64,000 nucleotides of DNA, taken from NCBI GenBank assembly GCA_949130485.1, contig OX422189.1, positions 4,276,720 to 4,340,719 on the forward strand, given 5' to 3'. Of the stretch, positions 1 through 13,444 are shown piece by piece. Within the stretch, counting starts at the first letter, position 1, and every line of letters begins with the position of its first letter. The notes under the pieces are model-generated. The model was not told the DNA's origin and did not search any database. It was given only the letters and a program-made list of their open reading frames with translations. Both the position numbers and the translations under genes were made by a program. This DNA is from Agelas oroides. Lineage: Eukaryota > Porifera > Demospongiae > Agelasida > Agelasidae.

Positions 1-634
1 GGGGTGAAAACTGATTTCTCGTTCTTTCCCGGCACTTAAACAGGCCTATACATGCTTCACAGGACTACTGTAGTGACTAAAACTACTTTGTCGATCTTTC
101 ACGGCAATTAAACAGGCCTATACGAGCTTCACAGGACCTCCACAGAGGTGAAAACTGCTTTCTCGATCATTCCCGGCACTTACACAGGCTTAAGCGAGCT
201 TCACAAGACCACCACAGAGGTGAAAACTGTTTTCTCGATCTTTCCCTGGACATAAACAGGCCTATACGAGCTCTACAGTACCACCACACAAGTGAAAACT
301 GAGTCCTCAATCTTTCCAGGCACATAAACAGGCCAATAACGAGCATCACAGGACCTCAACAGAGGTGAAAACTGCTTTCTCAATCGTTCCCGGCACATAA
401 ACTGGCCTATACGACCTTCACAAGACTTCCACAGTGTCAAAACCTAGTTTGTCGATTTTCCAGGCACATTAACAGGCCTAGGCGAGCTTCACAGGACCAC
501 ACAGGGATGAAAACTGCTTCCACGATCTTTCCAGGCATTGAAACCGGCCTATACAAGCTCACGGGGCCTCCACCGGGTTGAAAGTTGCCTTCCCAATCGT
601 TCTCGTCACATAAAGAGGTCTGTACGTGCTTCAC
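1..634 (+). repeat. 72-bp satellite array, forward orientation (left end)
   Basis: Head-to-tail copies of a 72-bp unit. Landmarks in order are CACATAAACAGGCCTATACG, a CTTCACAGGAC block, a CACAGAGGTGAAAACTGC block, and TTTCTCGATCGTTCCCGG. Two main unit types have linked differences: one reads CCTCCACAGAGGTGAAAACT followed by GCTTTCTCGATC, the other CTTCCACAGTGACGAAAACT followed by ACTTTGTCGATC. A third type with ACCACACAGGGGTGAAAAC is 71 bp and shifts the phase by one base. The array is already in progress at base 1, so its true left edge is outside the window. No gene is seen here. Confidence 0.97.
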
Positions 635-808
635 TGTGGAAGTCCTGTGAAGGAAGTCTTGTGAAGCTCGTATAGGCCTGTTTAAGTGTCGGGAAAGATG
701 GACAAAGTAGTTTGCGTCACTGTGGAAGTCCTGTGAAGCTCATATAGGCCTGTTTATGTCCCGGGAAAGATCTGAAAAGCAGTTTTCACCACTGTGGCGG
801 TTCTGTGA
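631..808 (-). repeat. Small reverse-oriented satellite block
   Basis: Orientation flips from forward to reverse at about 631-634 (shared CAC) and back at about 804-809 (shared GTGAC). The block holds about 2.5 units. It has an internal break at 650/651, where a truncated unit (ending AGTCCTGTGA) is followed directly by AGGAAGTCTTGTGAAGC. It is the only short orientation reversal I found in the satellite. Confidence 0.9.
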
Positions 809-873
809 CGCAAACTACTTTGTCCATCTTTCCCGACACTTAAACAGGCCTATACGAGCTTCACAAGACTTCC
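652..873. repeat. Perfect 69-bp inverted repeat with 84-bp spacer
   Basis: The 69 bases at 652-720 are the exact reverse complement of 805-873, including a rare variant (TTTGCGTCAC / GTGACGCAAA) found nowhere else nearby. Neighbouring units of this satellite normally differ at several positions, so a perfect match points to recent fold-back copying rather than chance pairing of two old units. The match stops sharply on both sides (651/874 and 721/804 do not pair). Confidence 0.93.
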
Positions 874-3449
874 ACAGTGACAGAAACTACTTTGTCGATC
901 TTTCCCGGCACATAAACAGGCCTATACGAGCTTCACAGGACCTGCACAGAGGTGAAAACCGCTTTCTCGATCATTCCCGGCACATACACAGGCTTATGCG
1001 AAATTCACAAGACCACCACAGATTTGTAATTTGATTTCTCGATCTTTCTCGGGACATAAACAGGCCTGTACGAGCTTAACAGGACTTCCACAATGACAAA
1101 AATTACTTTGTCGATCTTTCTAGGCAGATAAACAGGCCTATACGAGCTTCAAAGGACCACACAGGGGTGAAAACTGCTTTCACGATCTTTCCATGCACAT
1201 ACACAGGCCTACATACAAGCTTTACAAGGCCTCCACAGAGGTGAAAGCGTATGAATTCAACAGGGGTGAAAACTGATTTATCGTTCTTTCCCGGCACATA
1301 AACAGGCCTATACGAGCTTCACAGAACCGCCACAGAGGTTAAAACTGTTATCTCGATCATTCCCAGCACATAAACAGGCCTACTATACGAGCTTCACAGG
1401 ACCTCCACAGAGGTGAAAACTGCTTCCTCGATATTTCCAGGCACAGAAACAGGCCTACACAAGCTCACGGGGTCTCCACCGATGTGAAAGCTGATTTCTC
1501 AATCGTTCTCGGCACATAAACAGGTCTATACGTGCTCCACAGAACCGCTACAGAGGTGAAAACTGCTTTCTCGATCTTTCCCGGGACATAAACAGGCCTC
1601 TACGAGCTTCACAGGACTTCCACAGTAACGAAAACTACTTTGTCCATCTTTCCCGGCACTTAAACCGGCTTATACGAGCTTCACAAGACTTCCACAGTGA
1701 CAGAAACTACTTTGTTGATCTTTTCCGGCACATAAACAGGCCAATACGAGGTTCATAGGACTTCCACAATGACGAAAACAACTTTGTCGATCTTACTTAA
1801 ACAGGCCTACACGAGCTTCACAGGACCTGCACAGAGGTGAAAACCGCTTTCTCGATCATTCCCGCCACATCCACAGGCTTATGGGAGCTTTACAAGTCCA
1901 CCACAGAGGTAAAAACTGCTTTTTCGATCTTTCTCGGGACATAAACAGGCGTATACGAGCTTCACAGGAATTCCACAGTGACGAAAACTACTTTGACATT
2001 CTTTCCCGGCACATAAACATGCCTATACGAGCTTCAAAGGATCACACTGGGGTGAAAACTGCTTTCTCGATCTTTCAGGTACATACACAGGCCTATACAA
2101 GCTTCACAAAGCCTCCACAGAGGTGAAAGCTGCTTTCTCGATTGTTCTCGGCACATAAACTTGCCTATACGAGCTTCATAGGACTTCAACAGGGGTGAAA
2201 ATCTGATTCCTCGTTCTTTCCCGGCACATAAACAGGCCTTTACGTGCTTCACAGAACCGCCACAGTGGTTAAAACTGTTTTCTCGATCGTTCCCGGCACA
2301 TAAACTGGCCTGAATGAGCATCACGGGACCTGCACAGTGGTTAAAACAGCTTTCTCGATCTTTCCCGGCACATACACAGGCTTATGCGAGCTTCACAAGA
2401 CCACCATAGAGGTAAAAACTGCTTTCTCGATCTTTCCCGGGACATAAACAGGCCTTTACGAGCTTCACTGGACTTCCACAGTGACGAAAACTGCTTTCTC
2501 CGTCGTTCCCTGCACATAAACAAGCCTATACGACCTTCACAAGACTTCCACAGTGTCAGAAACTAGTTTGTCGATCTTTCCAGGCACATAAACAGGGCTA
2601 GGCGAGCTTCACAGGACCACACAGTGGTGAAAACAGCTTCCTCGATCTTTCCAGGCATAGAAACAGGCCTATACAAGCTCACGGGGCCTCCACCGAGGTG
2701 AAAGCTGCTTTCACAATCGTTCTCGGCACATAAAGAGGTCTATACGTGCTTCACAGAACCGCCACAGAGGTGAAAACTGCTTTCTCGATCTTTCCCGAGA
2801 CATAAACAGGCTTATACGAGCTTCACAGTACTTCCACAGTGACGAAAATTACTTTGTCCATCTTTCCCGGCACTTAAACAGACCTATACGAGCTTCACAA
2901 TACTTCCACAGTGACAGAAACTACTTTGTCGATCTTTTCCGGCACATAAACAGGCCTATACGAGCTTCATAGGACTTCCACAATGACGAAAACAACTTTG
3001 TCGATCTTACTTAAACAGGTCTATACGAGCTTCACAGGACCTGCACAGAGTTGAAACCGCTTTCTCGATTACTTCCGGCACATATACAGGCCTATGCGAG
3101 CTTCACAAGTCCGCCACAGAGGTAAAAACTGCTTTTTCGATCTTTCTCGGGACATAAACAGGCGTATACGAGGTTCACAGGACTTCCACAGTGACCAAAA
3201 CAACTTTGACGATCCTTCCCTGCAGATAAACAGGCCTATACGAGCTTCAAAGGACCACACAGGGGTGAAAACTGCTTTCTCGATCTTTCCAGGCACATAC
3301 ACAGGCCTATACAAGCTTCACAAGGCCTCCACAGAGGTGAAAGCTGCTTTCTCGATCGTTCCCGGCACATAAACAGGCCTATACGAGCTTCACAGGACCT
3401 CCACAGAGGTGAAAACTGCTTTCTCGATCGTTCCTGCACATACACAGGC

Positions 3450-5930
3450 TAATGCGAGCTTCACAAGACCACCACAGAGTTGTAATTTGCTTTCTCGATC
3501 TTTCTCGGGACATAAACAGGCCTATACGAGCTTCACAGGAATTCCATAATGTCGAAAACTACTTTGTCGATCTTTCCTGGCACATAAACAGTCCTATACG
3601 AGCTTGGCAGGACTTTCACAGTGACGAAAACTACTTTGTCGATCTTTCCCGGAACTTAAACAGGCCTATACGAGCTTGACAGGGTTTCCACAGAGGTGAA
3701 AACTGCTTTCTCGATCTTTGCAGGCACATAAACAGGCTTATACGACCTTCACAAGACTTCCACAGTGACAAGAAACTACTTTGTGGATGTTTCCAGGCAC
3801 ATAAACAGGCCTATGCGAGCTTCACAGGATCACACAGGGTGCAAACTGCTTTCTTGATCTTTCCAGGCACATACACAATCTAATACGAGCTTCACAAGAA
3901 CACCACAATGGTGAAAACGGCTCCCTCGATCTTTCAAGGCCCAGAAACAGGCCTATTCAAGCTTCACGGGGCCTCCACAGAGGTGAAAGCTGCTTTATCG
4001 ATCATTGTCGGCACATAAACAGGTCTATATGAGCTTCATAGGACTTCAACCTGGATGAAAACTGATTTCTCGTTCTTTCCCGGCACTTAAACAGGCCTAA
4101 ACGTGCCTCACAAAACCACCACAGCGGTTAAAACTGCTTTCTCGATCGTTCCCGGCACATAAACAGGCCTATACGATCTTCACAGGACCTCCACAGAATT
4201 GAAAACTGCTTTCTCGATCACTACCTGCACATAAACATGCCTATACGTGCTTCACAGAACCGCCACAGCGGTTAAAACTGCTTTCTCGATCGTTCCCGGC
4301 ACATAAACAGGCCTATATGAACTTCACAGGACCTCCACAGAATTGAAAACTGCTTTCTCGATCGTTATCTGCACATAAACAGGCCCATACGTGCTTCACA
4401 GAACCGCCACAGAGGTTAAAACTGCTTTCTCGATCGTTCCCGGCACACAAACAGGCCTATACGAGCTTCACAGGACCTCCACAGAATTGAAAACTGCTTT
4501 CTCGATCGTTACCGCCACATAAACCGTCCTATACAAGCTTCATAGGACCTCCGCAGAGGTGAAAGCTGCTTTCTCGGCACATAAACAGGTTTACATGAGC
4601 TTCATAGGACTTCAACAGGGGTGAAGACTGATTTCTCGTTCTTTCCCGGCACTTAAACAGGTCTATACGTTCTTCACGGGACTTCCACAGTGACGTACAC
4701 TACTTTGTCGATCTTTCCCGGCACTTAAACAGGCCTATACGAGCTTCACAGGACCTCCACAGAGGTGAAAAACTACTTTGTCGATCTTTCCCGGAACTTA
4801 AACAGGACTATACGTGCTTCACAGAACCGCCACAGAGGTTAAAACTACTCTCTCGATCGTTCCTGGCACATAAATAGGCTTATACAAGCTTCACATGACC
4901 ACCACAGAGGTGAAAACTGCTTTCCTGATCGTTCCCGGCATATAAACAGGCCTGAACGAGCATCACAGGACCTGCACAGAGGTGAAAACTGCTTTCTCGA
5001 TCTTTCCCGGCACATACACAGGCTTACGCCAGCTTCACAAGACCACCACAGAGGTAAAAATTGCTTTCTCGATTTTTCCCGGGCCATAAACAGGTCTATA
5101 CCAGGTTCACTGGAATTCCACAGTGACCAAAACTGCTTTCTCCATAGTTCCCTGCACATAAACAGGCCTATACGAGTGTCACAAGACTTCCACAGTGACA
5201 GAAACTACTTTGTCGATCTTTCCAGGCACTTAAACAGGCCTATGCGAGCTTCACGGGGCCTCCACACAAGTGAAAACTGCTTCCTCGATCTTTCCCGGGC
5301 CATAAACAGGCCTATGCGAGCTTCACTGGACTTCCAAATTGACGAAAACTACTTTCTCCATCCTTCCCAGCACATAAACAGGCCTATACGAGCTTCACAA
5401 GACTTCCACAGTGACAGAAACTACTTTGTCGATCTTTCCAGGCACATAAGCAGGCCTATGCGAGCTTCACAGGACCACACAGGGGTGAAAACTGCTTTCT
5501 CGATCTTTCCAGGCACCTACATAATCCTATGCGAACTTCACAAGAACACCACAGCGGTGGAAACTGCTTCCTTGATCTTTAAAGGCACAGAAACCGGCCT
5601 ATACAAGCTTCACGGGGCCTCCACAGAGGAGAAAGCTGCTTTCTCGATCGTTCTCGGCACATAAACAGGCCTATACGAGCTTCACAGGGCCTGCACAGAG
5701 GTGAAAACTGCTCTCTCGATCATTCCCGGGATATACACAGGCTTATGCGAGCTTCACAAGTCCACCACAGAGGTAAAAACTGCTTTTTCGAACATTCCCG
5801 GGACATAAACAGGCGTATACGAGGTTCACAGGACTTCCACAGTGACGAAAACTACTTTGTCGATCTTTCCCGTCACATAAACAGGCCTATACGAGCTTCA
5901 CAGGACCTCCACAGAGGTGAAAACTGCTTT
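3450..5930 (+). repeat. Segmental duplication, left copy (partner about 18430-20840)
   Basis: The order of unusual unit variants here is repeated about 15 kb downstream at a nearly constant offset. CACATACACAATCTAAT occurs at 3868 and 18843 (offset 14975). TCCTGGCACATAAATAGGCT occurs at 4861 and 19841 (offset 14980). The GGTGGAAACTGCTTCCTTGA unit near 5510 recurs near 20424 (offset about 14912, one unit lost). The retrotransposon at 13281-16625 lies between the two copies and accounts for 3.3 kb of the offset. Limits are approximate. Confidence 0.8.
4120..4530 (+). repeat. 144-bp dimeric higher-order repeat, three copies
   Basis: Two unit types alternate. One has ACCGCCACAGCGGTTAAAAC (or the GAGGTT version); the other has the rare CCACAGAATTGAAAACTG variant. 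The marker CCACAGAATT occurs at 4191, 4335 and 4479, exactly 144 bases apart each time, so the pair of units was amplified as a block. Only single-base differences separate the copies. Confidence 0.85.
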
Positions 5931-6167
5931 CTCCATCGTTCCCTGTACATAAACAGGCCTGTACGAACTTCACAAGACTTCCACAGTAACAGAAACTACT
6001 TTGTCGATCTTTCCAGGCACATAAACAGGTCCATGCGAGCTTCACAGGACCACACAGGGGTTAAAACTGCTTTCTCGGTCTTTCCAGGCACATACACAGG
6101 CCTATACAAGCTTCACGGGGCCTCCAGAGATGTGAAAGCTGCTTTCTCGATCGTTCTCGGCACATAA
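5458..6167 (+). repeat. Higher-order repeat block recurring at 8161 and 21589
   Basis: A run of about ten units, beginning with a 71-bp ACCACACAGGGGT unit and passing through a unit with CAAGTCCACCACAGAGGTAA. It recurs in the same order from 8161 and from 21589. Parts of it recur at 9092-9514 and 12013-12399, and in reverse orientation near 54998-55420. This shows amplification in multi-unit blocks of about 0.7 kb or more. Confidence 0.75.
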
Positions 6168-9100
6168 ACCGGCCTATATGAGCTTCATAGCACTTCAACA
6201 GGTGTGAAAACTGATTTCTCGTTCTTTCCCGGCACTTAAACCGACCTAAACGTGCTTCACAGGACTTCCCCAGTGACAAAACTACTTTGTCGATCTTTCC
6301 CGGCACATAAACAGGCCTATGCGAGCTTCACGGGGCCTCCACACAGGTGAAAGCTGCTTTCACGATCGTGCTCGGCACATAAACAGGTCTAAATGAGCTT
6401 CATAGGACTTTAACAGCGGTGAAAACTGCTTTATCGATCGTTCCCGGCACATACACAGGCCTGAACGAGCATCACTGGGCCTCCACAGAGGTGAAAACTG
6501 CTATCTCCATCGTTTCTTGCTCATAAACAGGCCTATACGTGCTTCACAGAACCGCCACAGAGGTTAAAACTGCTTTCTCGGTCGTTACCGGCACATAAAC
6601 AGGCCTATACAAGCTACATAGTACCTCCACAGAGGTGACAACTGCTTTCTCAATCTTTCCCGGCACATACACAGGCTTAATTCGAGCTTCACAGGACTTC
6701 CACAGTGACGAAATCTACTTTGTCGATCTTTCCCGACGCATAAACAGGTCGATGCGTGTTTCGCAGAGCCACACAGGGGTGAAAACTGCTTTTTCGATCG
6801 TTACCGGCACATAAACGGGCCTATACGAGCTTCATAGGACTTCCACAGTGGTGAAAGCTGCTTTCTCGGCACATAAACAGGTCTATATGAGCTTCATAGG
6901 ACTTCAACAGGGGGGAAAACTGATTTCACGTTCTTTCCCAGCACTTAAACATGCCAATACGAGGTGCACAGATCTTCCACAGTGACGAAAACTACTTTGT
7001 CGATCTTTCCCGGCACATAAACAGGTCTATGCGTGCTTCGCAGGGCCACACAAGGGTGAAAACTGCTTTCTCGATCGTTACCGGCACTTAAACGGACCTA
7101 TACCAGCTTCATAGGAATTCCACAGAGGTTAAAGCTGCTGTTTCGGCACATAAACAGGTCTATATTAGCTTCATAGTACTTCATCAGGGGGGAAAACTGA
7201 TTTCTCGTTCTTTCCCGGCACTTAAACATGCCAATACGAGGATCACAGAACTTCCACAGTGACGAAAACTACTTTGTCGATCTTTCCCGGCACTCAAACA
7301 GGCCTATACGAGCTTCACAGGACCTCCACAGAGGTGCAAACTGCTTTCTCGATCTTTCCCGGCTCATACACAGGCTTATGCAAGCTTTACAAGACCACAA
7401 CAGAGGTGAAAACTTGATTTCTCGATCCTTCCCGGGATATAAACAGGCCTGCAGTGCCACCACACACGTGAAAACTGCTTCCTCGATCTTTCCCGGCACA
7501 TAAACAGGACTATACGAGCTTCACAGGACTTCCACAGAGACGAAAACTACTTTGTCCATCTATCCCGGCACATAAACAGGCCTATACGAGCTTCATAGGA
7601 GTTAGAACAGGGGGGAGAACTGATTTCTCGTTCCTTCCCGCCACACAAACAGGCCTATACGAGCTTCACAGCATCTCCACAGAGGTGAAAACTGTTTTCT
7701 CCATCGTTCCCTGCACATAAACAGGCCAATACGTGCTTCACAGACTCGCAACAGAAGTTAAAACTGCTTTCTCGTTCGTTCCCGGCATATAAACTGCCCT
7801 ATACGAGATTCACAGGTCCTCCACAGAGGTGAAAACTGCTTTCTCGATCGTTCCCGGCACATAAACAGGCCTGAACGAGCATCACAGGACTTGCACAGAG
7901 GTGAAAACTGCTTTCTCGATCTTTCCCGGCACATACTCAGGCTTATGCGAGCTTGACAAGACCACCACAGAGGTAAAAACTGCTATCTCGATCTTTCCCG
8001 GGACATAAACAGGCCTATACGAGCTTCACTAGACTTCCAAATTGACGAAAACTGCTTTCTCCATCGTTCCCAGCACATAAACAGGCCTATAGGAGCTTCA
8101 CAAGACTTCCACAGTGACAGAAACTACTTTGTCGATCTTTCCAGGTACATAAACCGGCCGATGCGAGCTTCACAGAACCACACAGGGGTTAAAACTGCTT
8201 TCTCGATCCTTCCAGGCACATACACAATCTCATGCGAGCTTCACAAGAACACCACAGCGATGGAAACTTCTTCCTCGATCTTTCAAGGCACAGAAACCGG
8301 CATATACAAGCTTCACGGGGCCTCCAGAGAGGTGAAAGCTGCTTTCTCGATCGTTCTCGGCACATAAACAGGCCTATACGAGCTTCACAGGACTTGCACA
8401 GAGGTGAAACTGCGCTCTCGATCATTCCCGGCACATACAAAGGCTTATGCGAGCTTCACAAGTCCACCACAGAGGTAAAAACTGCTTTTTCGCTCATTCC
8501 CGGGGCATAAACAGGCGTATACGAGGTTCATAGGACTTCCACAGTGACGAAAACTACTTTGTCGATCTTTACCGGCACATAAACAGGCCTATACAAGCTT
8601 CACAGGACCTTCACAGAGGTCAAAACTGCTTTCACCATCGTTCCCTGCACATAAACAAGCCTGTACGAACTTCACAAGCCTTCCACAGTGACAGAAACTA
8701 CTTTGTCGATCTTTCCAGGCACATAAACAGGCCTATGCGAGCTTCACAGGACCACACAGGGGTGGAAACTGCTTTCTCGATCTTTCCAGGCACATACACA
8801 AGCCTATACAAGCTTCACGGGGCCTCCAGAGATGTGAAAGCTGCTTTCTCGATCGTTATGGGCACATAAACTGGCCTATACGAGCTTCATAGGACCTCAA
8901 CAGAGGTGAAAACTGCTTTCTCGATCTCTCCTGGCACATACACAGGCTTATGCGAGCTTAACAGCACTTCCACTGTGACAGAAACTACATTGTCGATCTT
9001 TCCCGGAACATAAACCGCCTATGCGAGATTCGCAGGACCACACAGGGGTGAAAACTGCTTTCTCGATCTTTCCAGTCACATACACAGGCTTATGCGAGCT

Positions 9101-12100
9101 TCACAAGTCCACCACAGGGATAAAAACTGCTTCTTCGATCATTCCCGGGACATAAACAGGCATATACGAGGTTCACAGGACTTCCACAGTGACGAAAACT
9201 ACTTTGTCGATCTTTCCCGGCACATAAATAGGACTATGCGAGCTTCACAGGACCTCCACGGAGGTGAAAACTGCTTTCTTCATCGTTCCCTGTACATAAA
9301 CAGGCCTGTTCGAACTTCACAAGACTTCCACTGTGACAGAAACTACTTTGTCGATCTTTCCAGGCTCATAAACAGGCCTATGCGAGCTTCACAGGGCCAC
9401 ACAGGGGTTAAAACTGCTTTCTCGGTCTTTCCAGGCGCATACACAGGCCTATACAAGCTTCACGGGGCCTCCAGAGATGTGAAAGCAGCTTTCTCGATCG
9501 TTCTCGGCACATAAACCGGCCTATATGAGCTTCATAGCACTTCAACAGGTGTGAAAACTGATTTCTCGTTCTTTCCCGGCACTTAAACCGGCCTAAACGT
9601 GCTTCACAGGACTTCCCCAGTGACTAAACTACTTTGTCGACCTTTCCCGGCACTTAAACCGGCCTATACGAGCTTCACAGTACCTCCACAGAGGTGAAAA
9701 CTGCTCTCTCGATCTTTCCCGGCACATACACAGGCTTATGCGAGCTTAACAGGACTTCCGCAGTGACAGAAACTACTTTGTCGACCTTTCCCGGCACATA
9801 AACAGGCCTATGCGAGATACGCAGGACCGCACAGGAGTGAAAACTGCTTTCTCGATCTTTCCAGTCACATACACAGGCTTATGCGAGCTTCACAAGAACA
9901 CTACAGCGGTGAAAACTGCTTCCTCGATCTTTCAAGGCACAGAAACAGGCCTATACGTGCTTCGCAGGACAACACAGGGGTGAAAACAAATTTATCGATC
10001 TTTCCAGGCACATACACAGGCTTATGCGAGCTTCACAAGAACTCCACAGCAGTGAAAACTGCTTCCTCGATCTTTCAAGGCACAGGAACAGGTCTACACA
10101 TGCTTCACGGGGCCTCCACAGAGGTGAAAGCTGCTTTATTGATCGAGCTTCACAGGACATCCACAGTGACGAAAACTACTTTGTCCATCTTTCCTGACAC
10201 ATAAACCGGCCTATACGAGCTTCACAAGACTTTCACAGTGACAGAAACTACTTTGTCGATCTTTCCCGGCACATAAACAGGCCTATACGAGCTTCATAGG
10301 GCTTCCACAGTGACGAAAAACACTTTGTTGATGTTACATAAACAGGCCTATCGAGCTTCACAGGACCTGCACAGAGGTGAAAACCGCTCTCTCGATCATT
10401 CCCGGCGCATAAACAGGCTTATGCGGGATTGACAAGTCCACCACAGAGGTAAAAACTGCTTTTTCGATCTTTCCCGGGACTTAAACAGTCGTATACGAGG
10501 TTCACAGGACCTCCACAGTGACGAAAACTACTTTGTCAACCTTTCCCGGCACATATAGAGGCACATACGAACTTCACAGCACTTCCCACCGTGACAAAAA
10601 CTACTTTGTCGATCTTTCCCGGCACATAAACAGGCCTATACGAGCTTCACCGGACCTCCACAGAGGTGAAAACTGCTTTCTCGATCTTTCCCGGCACATA
10701 CACGGGCTTATGCGTGCTTCACAAGACCACTACAGAGGTGAAAACTGTTTTCTCGATCTTTCCAGGGACATTAACAGGCCTAAATGACCTCTAAAGTACC
10801 ACCACACAGGTGAAAACTGCTTCCTCAATTTTTCCAGGCATATAAAGAGGCTTATACAGGCTTCACTGGGACTCCATAGCAGTGAAAACTGCTATCTCCA
10901 TCGTTCCTTGCACATAAACAGGCCTATATGTGCTTTACAGAACTGCCACAGAGGTTAAAACTGCTTTCTCGATCGTTACCGGCACATTAACTGGCCTATA
11001 CGAGCTTCATAGGACCTCAACAGAGGTGAAAACTGCTTTCTCGATCTTTCCCGGCACATACACAGGCTTATGCGAGCTTAACAGGACTTCCACAGTGACA
11101 GAAACTACTTTGTCGATCTTTCCCGGCACATAAACAGGCCTATGCGAGATTCGCAGGACCACACAAGGGTGAAAACTGCTTTCTCGATCTTTCCAGTTAC
11201 ATACACAGGCTTATGCGAGCTTCACAAGAACACTACAGCGGTGAAAACTGCTTCCTCGATCTTTCAAGGCAAAGAAACAGGCCTATGCGTGCTTCGCAGG
11301 ACAATACAGGGGTGAAAACTGATTTATCGATCTTTCCAGGCACATACAAAGGCTTATGCGAGCTTCACAAGAACACAACAGCGGTGAAAACTGCTTCCTC
11401 GATATTTCAAGGCACAGAAACAGGCCTATACATGCTTCACGGGGCCTCCACAGAGGTGAAAGCTGCTTTCTAGATCGAGCTTCACAAGACTTCCACAGTG
11501 ACAGAAACTACTTTGTCGATCTTTCCCGGCACTGAAACAGGCCTATGCGACATTCGCAGGACCACACAGGGGTGAAAACTGCTTTCTCGAACTTTCCAGT
11601 CACATATACAGGCTTATGCGAGCTTCACAAGAACACCACAGCGGTGAAAACTGCTTCCTCGACCTTTCAAGGCACAGAAACAGGCCTATACATGCTTCAC
11701 GGGGCCTCCACAGAGTTGAAAGCTGCTTTCAAGATCGAGCTTCACAGGACTTCCACAGTGACGAAAACTACTTTGTCCATCTTTCCCGGCACTTAAACCG
11801 GCCTATACGAGCTTCACAAGACTTCCACAGAGACAGAAACTACTTTGTCGATCTTTCACGGCACATAAACAGGCCTATACGAGCTTCATAGGACTTCCAC
11901 AGTGACGAAAAACACTTGTTGATGTTACATAAACAGGCCTATACGAGCTTCACTGGACCTGCACGGAGGTGAAAACTGCTCTCTCGATCATTCGCGGCAC
12001 ATACTCAGGCTTATGCGAGATTCAAAAGTCCACCACAGAAGTAAAAACTGCTTTTTCGATCTCTCCCGGGACATAAACAGGCGTATACGAGGTTCACAGG

Positions 12101-13279
12101 ACTTCCACAGTGACAAAAACTACTTTGTCGATCTTTCACGGCACATAAAACAGGCCTATACGAGCTTCACAGGACCTCCACAGAGGTGTAAACTGCTTTC
12201 TCCATCGTTCCCTGCACATAAACAGGCCTGTACGAACTTCACAAGACTTCCACAGCGACAGAAACCACTTTGTCGATCTTTCCAGACACATAAACAGGCC
12301 TACGCGAGCTTCACAGGACCACACAGGGGTGAAAACTGCTTTCTCGGTCTTTCCAGGCACATACACAGGCCTATACAAGCTTCACGGGACCTCCAGTGAT
12401 TTGAAAGCTGCTTTTTCGATCGTTCTCCGCACATAAACCGGCGTATATGAGCTTCATAGCACTTTCAACAGGTGTGAAAACTGATTTCTCGTTCTTTCCC
12501 GGCACTTAAACCGGCCTAAACGTGCTTCACAGGCCTTCCCCAGTGACAAAACTACTTTGTCGATATTTCCCGGCACTTAAACCGGCCTATACGAGCTTCA
12601 CAGGACCTCCACAGAGGTGAAAACTGCTTTCTCGATCTTTCCCGGCACATATACGGGCTTATGCGTGCTTCACAAGACCACCACAGAGGTGAAAACTGTT
12701 TTCTAGATCGTTCCAGGGACATAAACAGGCCTAAACGAGCTCTAAAGTACCACTACACAGGTGAAAACTGCTTCCTCGATTTTTCCAGGTATATAAACAG
12801 GCGTATACAAGCTTCACTGGGTCTCCACAGAGGTGAAAACTGTTTTGTCGATTTTTCCAGGGACATAAACAGGCCTAAATGAGCTCTAAAGTACCACCAC
12901 ACAGGTGAAAACTGCTTCCTCGATTTTTCCAGGCATATAAAGAGGCTTATACAGGCTTCACTGGGCCTCCATAGAGGTGAAAACTGCTATCTCCATCGTT
13001 CCTTGCACATAAACAGGCCTATACGTGCTTCGCAGAACCGCCACAGAGGTTAAAACTGCTTTCTCGATCGTTACCGGCACATAAACTGGCCTATACGAGC
13101 TTCATAGGGCCTCAACAGAGGTGAAAACTGCTTTCTCGATCTTTCCCGGCACATACACAGGCTTATGCGAGCTTAACAGGACTTCCACAGTGACAGAAAC
13201 TACTTTGTCGATCTTTCCCGGCACTTAAACCGGCCTATACGAGCTTCACAAGACTTCCACAGTGACAGAAACTACTTTG

Positions 13280-13444
13280 TTTTTTTTTTTGTTTTGTTTT
13301 TTTTTGTTTTTTTTTGTCGTCAACTCAACTGGTGATTCAACACACACATGCACTGCACGTGATACAACAACAACAACAACCAAAAAATGTATAGTAAGTG
13401 ACGTATGTACAAAACAAAAAGGAAACTTGGGTGAAACAAAGAGA
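13280..13444 (-). other. 3' UTR and A-rich tail of the RLE retrotransposon
   Basis: Downstream of the stop (minus strand) lie about 128 bases of 3' UTR. These include a short (TTG)n tract, seen on + as ACAACAACAACAACAAC at about 13365-13381. An interrupted poly(A) follows (T-rich 13280-13316 on +, broken by single G's) and abuts the satellite directly. The tail fixes the element's orientation and shows insertion by target-primed reverse transcription. Confidence 0.85.

Larger units (their letters stand above)
809..13279 (+). repeat. 72-bp satellite array, forward orientation
   Basis: A continuous array of 72-bp (occasionally 71-bp or truncated) units with no other sequence between them. Open stretches such as 5176-5664, 5745-6167 and 9092-9514 translate as 24-residue repeats in the shared frame. 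They break wherever a 71-bp unit occurs and I judge them non-coding. The array stops at the TTTG just before the T-rich tract at 13280, where a retrotransposon is inserted. Confidence 0.96.
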
